Below, one piece after another: positions 24,410-37,399 of a stretch of 61,985 nt of DNA. Within the stretch, counting starts at the first letter, position 1. Each line of letters opens with the position of its first letter. The stretch lies in the NCBI GenBank assembly GCA_020536535.1, contig JAHLWZ010000414.1, positions 1 through 61,985 of the forward strand. Direction: 5' to 3'. A model generated the notes under the pieces. That model did not search any database. It saw only the letters and a program-made list of their open reading frames with translations, and had not been told where the DNA came from. Made by a program: the position numbers and the translations under genes. Source of the stretch: Pelomyxa schiedti. Lineage: Eukaryota; Evosea; Pelobiontida; Pelomyxidae.

Positions 24410-25534
24410 CTATAACTCAAAATCTGGCATCACCTCATTTACAAATTCGTTTATAATCAAATAGTCATACAAGTTGACATGCTTCTGCTCAGATGATGCC
24501 TCAGACATTCGGCGTTGTATGACCTATCTTCTATGAGAAAAAGTTGTTTTGTAAGAATTGAAAGAACCTCTTCTGTGTCTGCATTTCGGAACCGAAGGCG
24601 GTCTTCTAGAACTTGTATACTTGGTGCTGCCATAAACACAAGAACCACAGGTAGCTGCACAGCGGACTTATTCTCATCGTAAAATGTACTGCCCAGGCGT
24701 GACTTGATACTCTGAGCACCCTCAACACTCACATCGTTAATTAAAGAGATTCCCCCTAGAAGATGCTCCACCACAAAGTTTTTTGGCGTTCCGTAATGGT
24801 GGCCATACATCTAAAGCACAAAGGTCAAGCTGAATACAGAGAGGTAAAACAAGGTACGTTTGCATATTCCAAAAGGTCATTGGATTCCACTCTTCTCTTG
24901 AACTCCTCTTCATCAACAAAGAAGTAATCCACTGTTTGGCGAGTTAGTGTTTGGGAAGCTCTTATTTGTTATAAGGGAAACACCTCCATCAACTTCATTG
25001 TGTCTCCTTGGCCGTGTAGTAACACTTATGCAACGAGCAAAACCAGGTGTCTCACTCAAGAACCTGGTACAACAAAATCAGTGGTTTAAATGGAACGGGC
25101 ATAAAAACTGCGTGAATAGTGGGGAAGCTGCAATTCTTGTTTGGTTGTGATACAAACGCATTGATTACAGTGGATTTGCCACTGCCACTAGGTCCAGAAA
25201 CAAGGACAAGCATAGACTCTATTTTGTGTGGTGCAACTTCTTCTTCCTCAGGAACCAAAGAAGTAGTACTATTATCCTCCTCAATCTTTGGTTTAAAAAC
25301 AAAAGTGGAGGAGGGTTTCCAATAAATGCCAACGACATGTCGATTGAACTCGATTGAACGAAGAAGTTGAAACGTACATGGAGAAATACGTAGGTGAAAA
25401 TTAAGACGCAACATAGAACTATCACCGCAGAACTGCACCCAATCACCGGCCCTTGCATTTTCGTTTTTAACGTTTTCCAACTCTCCGAATAGTTGGGACT
25501 GGGGGCGACTGAGGCCGCTCATTGCTCCACCCAC
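24410..25534 (-). CDS. GUK1: Guanylate kinase (GMP kinase) with N-terminal extension
   Basis: The first exon runs from an ATG at 25534 (or 25519) and encodes about 100 residues before the P-loop VSGPSGSGKST. The next exons give FARCISVTTRPRRHNEVDG, then VDYFFVDEEEFKRRVESNDL, YAN, MYGHHYGTPKN, the strand SLINDVSVEGAQSIK, VVLVFMAAPS, and RLRFRNADTEE. A 45-base intron then joins in frame to VIQRRM and the C-terminal YDYLIINEF. These are the GMP-binding and lid segments of guanylate kinase, which makes GDP from GMP and ATP. A longer reading through the last intron stops early at 24457, but the spliced form restores the family end at 24410. The N-terminal extension is unassigned. Confidence 0.9.
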
Positions 25535-25645
25535 ATCACCCCACTCCTCATCTCCTACATGGTGGCTAAGATGAGTGCCTGAGTAAGATCTGGGGGCTGC
25601 AGTTGCACAGGAAACAAATTACAGATTAATTGCCCCCTATCGGCG

Positions 25646-26847
25646 ATGGCACAGACGGACGACGCAGTGACAAAGACGGTGACAGTGAAGATCGAAGACG
25701 AAGACGAGGAAGAGGAGATCACGAACCACCACAACACCACCGCCACAACCACAACAACCACGAAAAACACGCAGCGGAGTAGTGCCACCGCCGCTAGAAA
25801 AAAGAAGCGATCAAAAAAGGGAAGAAAGGGTGCTGACGTAGCGGCGTTTGAAATCGGAGATTCGGGCGACGACGGCAGCGAATCGGAAGAGGTTTCGCTT
25901 TTTTGCTCTCTCTTTCTCCTTTCTCCTCTCTCTTTTTTTTTTTTCCCTGTTATTACGCTTTTTTCATGTTTTGGGCCACTTTTTTTTTATTAAAAAAAAA
26001 AAATTGCGCAAGTATGTTCAGCGTTCTTGTACTTACTCTCACTGCAGGTACATGCCGGAACCAAGAGAAGGAGAGGCGGTGAGCTGACTCCAGAGATACG
26101 AGCAGCAATTACTCAAAAAAAACTTGCACACCACTCGGGCAGCACCACGTGCTTTGTCACAGCTTTGGATCCCTCCCTCACTGTCGCTGAGATTAGATCG
26201 TACTTTGCCTGTTGTCCAGGATACCGCGGCTTCACCCTTTTGACAGACCAAGCAACTGGTGCAAGCAAATGGTACCATTGCCCTGTTGAGTATCTTCACT
26301 GATCTTTACACATAAGCACGGGTTTTGTGTTTTTTGAAACAGCAGATCAAGCACGAGTGTGCGTTGCAAAAACGGACGGGAAGAAACTGAAAAATCACTT
26401 CATGCAAGTCAGTCAAACACGAGACAGAGGTAACTTACCCCACTTGCACCAGCTGTCTCACTTTTTTTTTTTAGTGGACAAATATAAGCCAACAGTGTCT
26501 GTTAAGTGGGCGTCTACAGATAAATGGGCACTCACCGTTAAGGGGCTTGACACCAGAACAACACAACAGCAAGTGACAGCTTTGTTCAAGAAATGCCCTG
26601 GATTTAAGTTCTTCAAGCTTACAAAAAAGCATGGCATCAGTGTGGGGTTAGTGAAGTCAGGCACACACCTAAATCTAACTCACCTTACAGCATCGGGTTG
26701 GCTACTTTTCAATCAGAGAACCACTTAGTGGCAGCAAAACTTCTCCTGAAAGACGAAACAATAAACGGGAAGCCATTCATGGTTTTTAGGAAAGGTTTTA
26801 AAACACATTCCTGTCTCCAAAAAACCCTCACCTCCAAACAGACCTGA
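25646..26847 (+). CDS. RNA-binding protein with two RRM-like domains
   Basis: Exon 1 has an acidic and then Thr-rich start (IEDEDEEEEITNHHN), a Lys/Arg-rich patch (ARKKKRSKKGRKG) and an acidic stretch, typical of nuclear RNA-binding proteins. After a long T- and A-rich intron of about 155 bases, the next exon opens the first RRM: TTCFVTALDPSLTVAEIRSYF (RNP2-like strand and first helix). A short intron separates it from FVFFETADQARVCVA (RNP1-like). The second RRM starts KWALTVKGLDTRTTQQQV, and a 45-base intron joins in frame to IGLATFQSENHLVAAK. The stop is at 26845-26847. The role (mRNA processing or ribosome assembly) cannot be told from the domains. Confidence 0.75.
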
Positions 26848-27068
26848 AAATATAACCCCACTCCCAACCCGGCAAAATGCATGTTGTTATGTATGTGAAT
26901 TCCCCTCACCCCGCCGGCCCCAGACCACACCCCCCAAGTGCTTCCCATGCCTTTGCCATTCCATCAATTCCCTATTCGTTTTCACCAAAAAAAAAAAAAA
27001 CAAAACCGAAAATCAAAAAAAACTCTCACAACAACGAACCAACAGACAACACCAAGCAACAAAACAAA

Positions 27069-28700
27069 ATGCTCGACTTTTCCAAGTGGCGCAAGGACAA
27101 GCCCACACGAACCAAGGAGCAGCAGCTGCCCGAGCTTGGGCCAGAGGAAGAAGCACGGCAGGCCTCTGGGAGGCTGGTGACGTGGGGCAGGGGGACTTAT
27201 GGGAGGTGCGGCAACGGGAGCGAGGACGACGTGGTGGCGCCCAGGCTGATGCCCAGGCTCACGCACGTGGTCGCAGTCGCGTGCGGCGCGGGGCACTCCT
27301 TGTGTGTCACTGTGGGTCTGTAGTACTGGTGGTCACGTCCTTGTGGCGGGATTATGGGTTGGGATGGGGGAGGACTGACTGCTGTGTGGGTGTATGAATG
27401 TGACTTTGTGCTTTTGGAATATGTTTGTTTGTTTACATTACTCTGTTTGTGCTCACTTTGCTGTTTTGTTTTTTTAGAGGGAAGAGCTCTTGCTTGGGGA
27501 AAGAATTACTTGGGACAGCTTGGGGTCGGGGATGAGGATGATAGGCACTATCCTGCTATGGTGGAAGGATTGAACGGTGTAAGGATATCAAAGGTCTCTG
27601 GTGGTGGAAACTACAGTGCATTTTTGTCTCAAGGTTCTTTTCCATTTTCTTTCTGTAATTTCGAGTGTCTGAAATACCCAAGATGGAGAATTGTTCACAA
27701 CCGGATGTGGATTTTTCCATGCCACTGGGCATCCCTCTGAGAAAGTATTTCCTCTTCCACCAATGAAATGAACATGACCGCCTTGTTCCTCATTTTCCCT
27801 CAGCATCTCAGCATTCCGACAAAAGTTGCTGCACTGAAAGGACATCATGTTGTGGATGTCAGCTGCGGGGCCATACACGGCGTTGCCTTGTGTGATGAGG
27901 GTGTATGTTTCTCATGGGGAGAGAATGATGTTGGGCAATGTGGCGTAGGCTGTGTTTCAAAACATGTTCCCGAGCCATCCCCAGTTGCATTGCCACCAGG
28001 ACTTCTTATAAAGCACATATCCTGCGGAAAGAAGTGGTGTGGAGTAATCACAAAAACAGGAGAACTGTATGCTACCCCTTCTAAAGTATTTGTAATAATC
28101 ACTCCTTCACCCAACTCCTAAACTGACACCTGCCAAGTGAACCAAACACCACACATCCATCCATAATATATTTATTGATTACACTGGACCCACACCACTG
28201 CACTAAAACCACAACACAGGTGGCTGTGGGGCAAAGGCCCAATGACCACAGACCCAGTACCCCAGCCCATCAACCACGCACTCCCGCAGCCCGCGGCGTC
28301 CTGCTCGTGCTCCCACTTCCACATGCTCGCGCTCCTCGCGGACGGCTCCGTGTGGGCCTCGGGCACCCTCAACCTCTACGGCGCCCTGGGCAGCGGCACC
28401 CGCGAGCCCACCGCCCGCGGCGCGGGCGTGGCCATGCAGCACCCCCCGGGCGTGGCCGTGGCCAGCCTGCACACCGGCGTGCACCACTCCCTGCTCCGCA
28501 GCGCCTCCGGCGACGTCTACGTGTGCGGCGACGACCTGTTCGGGGACAACACCCCGGGGCAGCCCAGGCTCCCCATGGACACCCCCGTGCACACGGACCA
28601 GCTCGTGCCCGTGAGGGTCGCCCTGGGCCCGCTGGCCGACGGCAGGGTAGCTGCTTTGGCCTGCAACACGTTCCACATGCTGGTTGCTACCTCTCTGTGA
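27069..28700 (+). CDS. RCC1-repeat beta-propeller protein
   Basis: Exon 1 (27069 to about 27312) encodes MLDFSKWRKDK and the first repeat, GRLVTWGRGTYGRCGNG followed by VAVACGAGHSLCVT. After a T-rich intron of about 165 bases come RALAWGKNYLGQLGVGDEDD, a short exon with DGELFTTGCGFFHATGH, then DVSCGAIHGVALCDEGVCFS and WGENDVGQCG. A donor near 28071 joins in frame to 28222 to give WLWGKGP and the last repeats (SVWASGTLNLYGALGSG; HSLLRSASGDVYVCGDD). The alternating trp/gly blocks are those of the seven-bladed RCC1 fold. RCC1-like proteins act as Ran exchange factors or scaffolds; this one has no other domain, so the function is open. Exon 1 and the last exon are much richer in GC than the middle. 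Confidence 0.85.
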
Positions 28701-28905
28701 CATGTACCCCAGCCACCTCCCTTCCCCTTTTTCTTCTCCATAAGTCCACCTTTGGAAAAATTGGACCAAACACAAAAAAGGACCTGTTTTTTTCTGAAAC
28801 GGCGTTTCAGGCCGAACTTGTATTGGTTTTTCGGCTCATAATTATAGAGGGTGATGGTGGCGGGTGTGTGACTGTATGCACAGGTTGAGTGAGTGTGGGT
28901 GGATT

Positions 28906-31900
28906 TTAGGAGGATAGTTTAGACTGCCATGTACTGTAGTTGGATTCCAGCACTGTGTGGAGTCCACTTGACAAAGAGGGAGTAAAAAGCTGTGACACAC
29001 ATGTGAGTAGCGGTGCTACAACAAACGATATGAAAGTGCTCTGTGCCTTGTACGATAGTGAGTGCCGGTTATTAGTTATATTTTTGGGAGGTACCTTGGG
29101 CAGGTTGGGTGTAAGTCTGTCGGCAAATGGCGATTTTGGCATCTGATGGGTTTCCTCCTGGTCTCCTTGACGGTACCACTCCTCAGTAAAGAGAGAGGCC
29201 CATCTGTGGCAAGTATCCCTTTTAGTGTTAGTCTGGCTCAAGTTCGATTTACTTTCGTAGCATACCACGGTCTAATAGGATTGCTGACATCTGCAAGTTT
29301 GAGTAACATCTTCAAAACAAGAACGACATCATCCTACTGATGTGAGTTGGGAGTATGGGATTGGATTTTGACCTCTACTGTGTAGTCCAGAGCAGCGCTA
29401 GCTATTCTTGTTTTAAAGTGACTCAATAAATCAACGTGGCTCGCCATACTTCATGGGAAACATCAGACGTCGTTAGTGTATCAGTAACTTACTCAGTGGC
29501 AAGAACACATCGTGTAACCATGCGGTGAAACTCAAGTAATTTCTCCTATGTGAAAGAGAATAAAAAAGGATAACATGAAAAAAGGCACTACATGTGATAG
29601 ACATTTGAGCCAGTTGTTCTCGCCATTAAGTGTCAGTTTAAAGGCTTCTGTGGCATGCATGTTCTCCAGAATCTACGCAGAGATTAAAAAGATTAATTAA
29701 CAGGTATTTCTACCGAAATTCCGTTGTACTTGAAGGCGAGGGGATCTAGGAGGCGATACAAAAAATTGGAATTTACACCTAGAAACTTTTCCTTACAAAG
29801 TAAAAAAAAAAGCTGGATTCAACACCTGGATGATTGAAGTCGTGAATGATTCCACTTGTAAATAGGCACAATTTTGCAAATGGGGGGATTTCTTTTTCGA
29901 GATTCAATACAAAAACATTCAGCGCCTGCAACACATCGGCAGCATGAACACTTTTAAAATAAGGTAAGTTTAACTCAAAGAGGGTTTGGTTTTTTTTCTT
30001 TTCCTCACCAGTTGTGATAGGGATTGTTCAGATACCTTGAAGGCAATAAATGAACAATTCGAATACTGGAGTATAAATATAACCGCAATCAATACCCATT
30101 GGTGATATCTCCTAACCAGCCTTGGAATAAATCTTCATCTATCAGGAACTTTGTGATCAAATCATGACGTTTGAACACAGTGAATGCCAAGTGGCTCAAA
30201 GCACCTTCTAAATACATATTCAATTTGACGTAAGGAACTGACCCAGTTACCTAGGTGGAATTCAAATATAGGGAAAGACCATTGGTCAAGCATGCCTGGG
30301 TCCGCACATGCTTCTGGTGACACCACCTCACCACTGGGTCTAAGGAAAATCAGTGATGAATAAAAAACATGTTCAAATAGATTTGTTCATACACTATTAC
30401 TTCTTCAGAGTCCTTTCCTAGTTTAGATTCCACCAGTTGTTCTTGTAGGTAAGCATCCACTTCAGCGTCGATGTCTAGATTTGGTGGTTACTGAGGAAAA
30501 AAATATGAAAGTTTGGAACCCCACCAAGACCAATTTTTTTCTTGGCAATGTAATCTGCCCTGTGCAGGCCATCTGATGCTATAAGGTGAATAATTTTATC
30601 CAATGACGCGTGGTCTTCAGTAGAAAGTCCTTTTTTTTTTACGTTAAACTCGCATCTGCAGAAAGATGGTACTACGGGTCTTGTTTCGTATGGAAATTAG
30701 CTTTTTTATTGATTCCTCCGCTGGTGTGTTAAGTAGATGGCTGTGCATATAGAAAGATCGACTTGCCTATATATCATGAGCAACTCAAAGAAGGAGGAAT
30801 CCGAAGGTACTTTGTTCCGGAAATGATACACAACAAAAACTGCTGCAATCAAACAAAGCAGAAGAAGAAAAGAAAACGAGCCAACAGTAGCTCCGACAAC
30901 AGCCGTTTTTGACTTGTGAACTAAAATGTATCAGTAAGTACGTGTTTGCAGTAGTATCCTCACCAAGTCGGATATCAATTGGAACACTGTAAGACTTGCT
31001 AAAGCACAAACTGAATTTAGTTGCGGAATCATGCACAGTAACCATGATAGATGTTGAGAATGGCAGTATCCCACCTTTGTACGAGAAATACACTGATGCA
31101 TTCCCAGTACTGACGGGAATACCATCTTGAGGCCAGCCTGTGTCAGTGGGTTAGTTTTGTACACAACATGCTAGGTTTTTTCACTCACTTGTTGTCAACC
31201 AAGATGAAGAATTGGTGATAAGCAGAGCGTGAAGAGGTACTCGCCCACGATTGATCAAAGTGAGGTTAAAGTTGATGGACTTCGATTGTTCAACAATCAA
31301 AACTACGGATTGTGGGAAGATTTCAAAGTCATCATCTGTGAAAGAGATTAACCCATCAAGGTCACACGGTGTTATGATCACCAGAGATTAAATTTTTAAC
31401 TGGAGTCGCAATTGAGAGAACCCAACTCATTGATTCCATTGGGCGGCGTGTAAATATCCATTCTTGATCGCGCAAAGTGATAGAGGAATATCCTGGCTCA
31501 GTCAACTCAGACAGAAACTAATTACATGGCTTAAATTCACATTATAATGTCCAAGACTTCAGATTCACCTGCGAAAAATTTGCCAAACAGTTTGAGTTGT
31601 ACAGGCAGGAGCTTGTAAGGGTGCTGAAGTTATAACTTCCAAAAAGAGTTGTATAGGCAGCTTTTGAGGCTGTTAAAACACAGCCTCGAGTGGATAGCAG
31701 CAGACCAAAACCTGCGTATACGGTGAAAATCACAGTAAGATTGGGCTTCCTGTTGATTACCACCAGGAGTGGAGACAAGACTTTCAAATACTGATGTAGT
31801 CCCAGACATTGCAAGAGTGGCATATATCCCCCCCAAGAAATTATCTTCGTAATCGTAAAGGGGAGTAATGAATTGGATCTGCATTTCTGAGACAGAAGAA

Positions 31901-33057
31901 GCAATGAGGAGAGATGAAGCTAATCAAGTGGGTATCAAGGCACACCCCATCCAGGAAAGTACGGATCAGACCAATATGACAGTCTTTCAGGATTAACATC
32001 AGGCTTGATAAAGGGGTAGAATGCTGCCGTAAAATTTGGGGTCCCTGGCACCATTAACATCATTTGAGTGCAAAGTGAACACTTACCAGAATATTCCACC
32101 AAAGTAATATTCCAGGAGCGCCATATGGACCACGGGGTGATGTACATACTGCAAGAAGTGTTACGGAATACTGCTGTAAAAAAAGAGTGCGGGTAAATTA
32201 GATACCCCCATAAGTCATCATTCACAAAGGACCACATTTTGGTGACACCTCTTGTGTATTCCCAGAAGTGGGGAATAACTGACTGAAGATGCACAGACAT
32301 CGCCAGTAAACGAGACATAGTGCAAAAATGTTCACATGACAATCCCCAGCCATCACCAGCATATGGATGTTCAATGTGCCAAAGGCGCCAGTAAGGATTG
32401 CATGAACAAGAATCGTTAAGGTTAATGGGGACGGGTATCAAAGAGGCCAGTCTAATATAAGTCTGTACAAAAGAGACAAAGCTTGTAAATACGCCAAGAT
32501 AAATAAATGTATGCAGTTTTAGTAGTTGCAGCTAATCTTCTTACCTCAATTTCTCTGTTTGTATGATAATCTAGACCAGCACCCTTGGTGACTCCTCTCT
32601 GACATATAGAGACATGATTGTAAAAATAAGAATCCTTCACATCAGCATCCAAATCACTGTGGTAAAAGTATTGCAACAAGGGCACTAGTCCCTCAACCAT
32701 CTTAAAACAAGATTAATCTCCTGAAGGGAAAAAAAAAAAAAAAAGAAACAACAAAAAAAGAAAGTTCAAAAACTTTCAACAACGACACGAATGGCAACAC
32801 ACAGATTGGATCTGAACGAAGAGAGGCTCCACGGAATCGGACGTGGTTGCCGTGAGCGCCAACATCCCCTCCATCGTGCACACGCCCCATTCCTCCCCGG
32901 TAGCAGAAGCTGCTGTAGCTTCTGCTCTCGTTTCTGCGGGACCTCCTTGAGAGACGCCGCCGGCGGCTGTTGTAGAGATTGTTGACAGCAGCAGCATCAA
33001 CGACGCAACCGCCACCACAGGCACAACGCCACCAGGAGGGAAACGTGATCTCCTCAT
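28906..33057 (-). CDS. Membrane Cache-domain cyclic-nucleotide phosphodiesterase
   Basis: The start at 33057 (MRRSRFPPGG) is followed by a hydrophobic signal or anchor segment. The extracellular part (about 32990-31540) is Cache-like: ATTSDSVEPLF, YWSDPYFPGWG, then FITPLYDYEDNFLGGIYATLA. More beta-sandwich sequence, a single membrane segment (GSFSFLLLLCLIAAVFVVYHF, about 30900-30820), and a cytosolic class I phosphodiesterase domain follow. The domain has IIHDFNHPGVES (the HDxDHPG metal site, with Asn in place of the second Asp), LAFKYNGIS, ILENMHATEAF, CVLATDMASHVDLL across an intron, and LFTEEWYRQGDQE. This order is the class I layout. It should hydrolyse cAMP or cGMP in response to a ligand outside the cell. 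About a dozen short introns were seen; not every exon edge is fixed. Confidence 0.82.
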
Positions 33058-33616
33058 CCAACACGCGGATCTGTATCTACGTTCGGGTGTTGTCGCGGCT
33101 TGTTGAGTGTTTCGCTGCCCGGGTTTCATGCCTGTTGTGTGTTCCGGTTACTGATCTTTTCTCCGAATGGAGGACTTCCTCTTCTGGAAGTGGAGGCGCA
33201 TTTCCGACCAGTTCTTAGAGCCCTGAGTCCCACTACAACCCCCACTTCCCTCAAGGGCCCTAGAGTACAGACCCTCCTCTGAGTTGTGGGTTTCGTCTGT
33301 TGGAGAGGATCCAATGACATTCCTTCTTTGAGCTACTGTTTCACAGAATTGACTCAATTCGCAAAAAGAAAACGATGTCCCGGACGACACGGCGAACCTG
33401 TGTCCCTACAATTTGACACAGCAACACCATCACCGTCAACAACAACGGCAGCAGTGCCGAAAGAAAACGGTTTACCGACAAAACTTCAGGGCACGGACAA
33501 ACCCGCTGAACCCAAAGCCCAGAACAAATCCTACGACGGTTCGCGCTCAGCCAAAAGGCAACAAGAAGGCGACCAGAGCCTCCCAAGAGGATAAAACGTG
33601 GAACGTGACATCGTAA
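33058..33616. other. Intergenic stretch with no supported gene
   Basis: Upstream region of the Cache phosphodiesterase (minus) and of the decayed paralogue (plus). Only short overlapping open frames occur on both strands and none shows a family motif or a consistent splice chain. I see no promoter element that I could name. Confidence 0.5.
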
Positions 33617-34375
33617 ATGCAGATCAAAGCCCTGGCCATAGTCACACACCCACGATACAAGCCCTCTTGGGTGGAGAAAGTACCGAATTGTGGCGTAGCC
33701 ATCAGAGTGGTGGGAATGGATTCAGGAGCAGTCTAGTATTTCTGCATTATTTGTGCTGGCAATGAACCTTGCCTTTGCGGTTTCCACGCTTGATGGTGAG
33801 AAAGGGAGACCGTCACTTCTTGAGAGACCGGAAACAAGGCACAATGACCACTCGGTTCGATTATTGTTTTGGCACGCATGCAAACGGGAAATGGTTCGTT
33901 CTGTGCTCTAGAGAGCTACCCCTTGATCCCTATGATGGCCAAGATGGAGACTTGATGCTTCTCCAGTTCCGAGTAAGTGAAGAGCACTTTGAGCTTGTTT
34001 GCACAGACCGTTTTCTATTGAGTGGAAGAGAGGACCTGCAAGGTGGAGCCAACCTTTCCACGCGACATCCTTTATGATGACCGTGCCAGAATCTTAGGGC
34101 TCGACATGTCGCACCTGTGTCTATACAAGGACGCCACATACTCCGGGGGAGACGGGCAAGACCACAGAGGATCAGCTTATGATTACAAAGTGTGGGATGT
34201 CAACGATATGACCAACGTAAAGAGGAAGAAACTCGCAGGCGGGAATTCGTGTGAATGTGCATTTGTTGAAAGTGGCCTGCTGTTCACATTAACATCCAGC
34301 CACAAGATTAATGTGGTCGAGGAACTCTCTGGCACTCATGTCGTCACCTTCGAGTTGCACAGAAGCCTGCAATAA
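33617..34375 (+). pseudogene. Decayed copy of the 17076-18331 paralogue
   Basis: An ATG at 33617 opens a frame homologous to the start of the paralogue (IKALAIVTHPR, then VPNCGVAIR) that stops after about 37 codons at 33728. Homology then resumes in other frames: HANGKWFVLCS near 33880, DLMLLQFRVSEEHFELV near 33950, and, one frame shift later near 34015-34030, VEPTFPRDI, SHLCLYKDAT, YDYKVWDVNDM and the C-terminal ESGLLFTL...NVVEE...GTHVVTFEL ending at 34375. A block of about 60 residues present in the relative between KWFVLC and LMLLQ is shortened. Loss of frame in at least two places and internal loss favour a pseudogene over sequencing error alone. Confidence 0.7.
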
Positions 34376-34649
34376 GTTACAGCCCACTTCTCCACCCCTG
34401 TTCTGCCTCCTCATATTAATGGCTCAAGCAACCCAGCTTCGGGCTCAGTGATTGGCCCAGCGATTCAGATGAACGCTTCTACCAAGGCCAACCTCACTGA
34501 TCTTTGAGAGAATAATAATAAAAATAATTGCCTAACGGATTCGGCCTCCAGTATTTTTGTTGTTTCCGTTGCTTGGTGAAGAGTGATCAATCTAGGAATC
34601 AACCCCACAGATTGAAGCATAAACCGACAATCAAACCATCAAATCAACA

Positions 34650-37399
34650 ATGCCAAGCTACAGGGGGTTGGTTGTCCTGAGTCTTGCAACTTGGTTGCTG
34701 GGCTCAACGACTGCAGCTACTCTGTATGACAGCTGTGTTGAGGCGTACCAAATTGATTCTCTTCCGTTCTCTTTCTCCGGTTCCACAGTCCAGGCAGATT
34801 CTTCGACCATCAACTGCAATTACACTACGAATCCCTCAAACCAAGGTGTTTCCTCGCCACAACCAACAAAAAAGCCCGAACTTCAGTTTTTCTCAAAAGG
34901 CCCCACAATAAGGTATATACTTCAAATACACTCCCCAGAGCCACACGTATCTCGTGGCAAGCACGTGCGATCAAACTGTTCTGGACACTGTTATTTTCGC
35001 CTTCACAGGCTGCTCTGAAGATGGCGTTGCTTCGTCGTGCGTGGCCTACAATGACGACGGGTGCCTCGTTCAGAGCAAAGCGAGTTGGTCTGCGGACGCC
35101 GGAATCACCTATTATATTGTAGTGATGGGATTCAAGGGTGCAACTGGGGAGTTTACCTTCAGTCTTAATGAGACTGGTTTGTTGTTTTGAACACGCCGAT
35201 GTTGTGACTGATTTCAACTAGAGGTCAATAAAAATGACCAGTGTTCCACAGCCGAGGCGATTACCTCAATGCCTTTCACATTCACTGGTGATAACCTTGC
35301 ATCCGATATAATATATTCCAGCTGCAGAAAATGTGATGCTCTGGGTACACGCCTGCCTCGCACTCCAAGATGAAAAACCTTACAATAGAAAGGCTTCTGG
35401 TTCTCCGTTATTGGGACAGGAGACCAATTCACAGCTCGGACCTGTGAACATACATATCTTGATACTGTTATTGAACTGTATAGCGACTGTGATGGAACGT
35501 GTATCTCTTATGTAAACAAACTGGTGTTCCCCCCCTTTACTTAACACCACTAGAATGACGACAGCTGCCTATTTCAATCTGAACTTAGTTGGCGTTCTGT
35601 TCCAGGGGTTACCTATTATATTTTTGTGGGTTCATTTAATTTACAAACTGGCTTGTTTACTCTGTCAATCGATTCTGGTACAAGTTTATTACAAATTTTT
35701 TTTTTCAGATTCCTCTCTAGTTGCAATCCCAGCATGGCAGAACTGTCAAACAGCGTTACTAATTGATGTTCTTCCCTTCAGTACCACAAGCTCCACGGAT
35801 TATGTGTCTACAAGTTATAGCACATGCACTGAGTCCGACATGAACGGTAAACTATCCTCGTGTTTAGCGTTTTGGCTGAAAATTGATAAAGCCCTGTGGT
35901 ATACAATAGTGGGCACTGGTGACCAACTTGCTGCCTGGACATGTATTCTTGAAAATCAGGTATTTTTTTTTTTTGGTTCGCAATGCCCTTACCTTCTACT
36001 CTAGGCTTATGATACTATCCTTGAAGTGTACAGCAGCTGTGATGAAACGGCAATTGCACAAGGCTGTATAGTACGAAATGACGACTTCTGTGGGCTGAAT
36101 GCGAAAGTATATCCTTCGTTTAAGCCATCAACTGTTAAGGTCTTCTTCAAGGTTGTATGGAATACTGAAGCAGGAAAGCCCTACTACATTTCAGTCTCAG
36201 GACCTGTAGTTGGTCTAAAGGGTGTTCCATTTTCTTTGTCAGTTGACTTAGGTTTGTTTTCTCATATTTATAACGGATCTTTATCAAACCATGTGCAGTT
36301 TCAAATGGAGATAATTCCCTTTGCTGGAGTGCAACTCCTGTGTCCGAGTTACCTGCCCACTTTTCGCAGTCTACTGCTGATGCCGAGCTCAGTGAAACTT
36401 TTTGTGCAATTTCTTACCCTCCACGTCCAGGTCTGCCACATAATTAGCTTTGGTCTTCTCATGTTTCTTCCCCTTGTGTAAATACAAGGTCGCTGGTTTG
36501 AATTGAACCTCCCACAACCTCCCGAAAACAAGGTTGTTGCCTCTGTGTGTAACACTGAAACTACAACTGCATTCGCGATTGAGGTTTACGGCAATTGTGG
36601 AATGATGGGATGCACCACAAAAAGGCATGAACAAAATTCGTCTATTCAGCTTCTAACTAAGGATAGTGATCCAAAAGAGTGCAATGGGAAAGGAGTTATT
36701 GAGTTGGAGGCACTCAGTGACACCTCGTATTATGTGTTTGCTACCGCTGGTGAGGATTTGGTTGGAGATTTCGCCATTGACTTGTATGAGGGTAAGGAAC
36801 GCACCTACACTTAAGTTTTATTCATTATGGTGTGAATTCTCCAGAGAACTCGGATCCACACAGCGAATGTGATAATGCTTATCCTGTTCCAGTGCCTTCA
36901 ACCACTGAAGGCTTTACGTCTCCATGTTATTATTCATACTCTCCATGCAAAGACAAAGCAATGAAGGGTACGCAACTCGCGCTTACCAATTAAATAGGCT
37001 ATGCGGCTTCTAACAAGAAGGCTATCAGGAATTTGGTTCAACATCAAAGGCACAGGAAAGATTGTAACTGCTAGTACTTGCTCGCCAAAGACAGACTTTG
37101 ATACATATATTTCCGTTGTCCAATCTTGTGCCAACATAACGAACAACTGTGTGAAGAGCGGCGATGACCACTGCGGCAATCAGGCACAAGTTTCTTGGCC
37201 CACTGAGGCTGGGGTTCCTTACTATATCCTTGTGTCAGGCTACGCTGATGAATCTGGCCGCTTTGAGTTTATTCTCTCTGAAGGTTGTTTATCCCACCAT
37301 ATCTTATCCCTTCTTCCAGCAACTCTACTACAGAACCCCAGACATGGATTCCAAAGAACTAGACACTGTAACACAATGTCTAACAAAACAATCACCTAG
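34650..37399 (+). CDS. Secreted protein with about five related repeats
   Basis: A signal peptide (LVVLSLATWLLGSTTAA) is followed by repeats of about 110-120 residues, each starting near 34730, 35221, 35709, 36290 and 36845. The common pattern is a Cys and small residues, a LPFSFSG-like strand, a CDET/CSED segment, NDDxC (NDDGC, NDDSC, NDDFC, GDDHC) and an ending such as WNTEAGKPYYISVSG or WPTEAGVPYYILVSG, then a Gly-rich strand. This layout resembles bacterial pre-peptidase C-terminal (PPC) type beta-sandwiches, but I cannot confirm it. The fourth unit has lost the NDDxC part. Each repeat is split by short introns, often near the same place, which suggests growth by tandem duplication of intron-containing units. 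A surface or binding role is inferred. Confidence 0.68.

Noticed and set aside
24457..24810. The longer unspliced reading of the guanylate kinase end, stopping at 24457
   Set aside because: Using a 45-base GT-AG intron restores the conserved end of the family in another frame and stops at 24410.
28203..28775. A 190-codon minus-strand open frame opposite the RCC1 gene
   Set aside because: It lies opposite a GC-rich exon with clear RCC1 repeats. High GC removes stops on the other strand, and the frame shows no domain.
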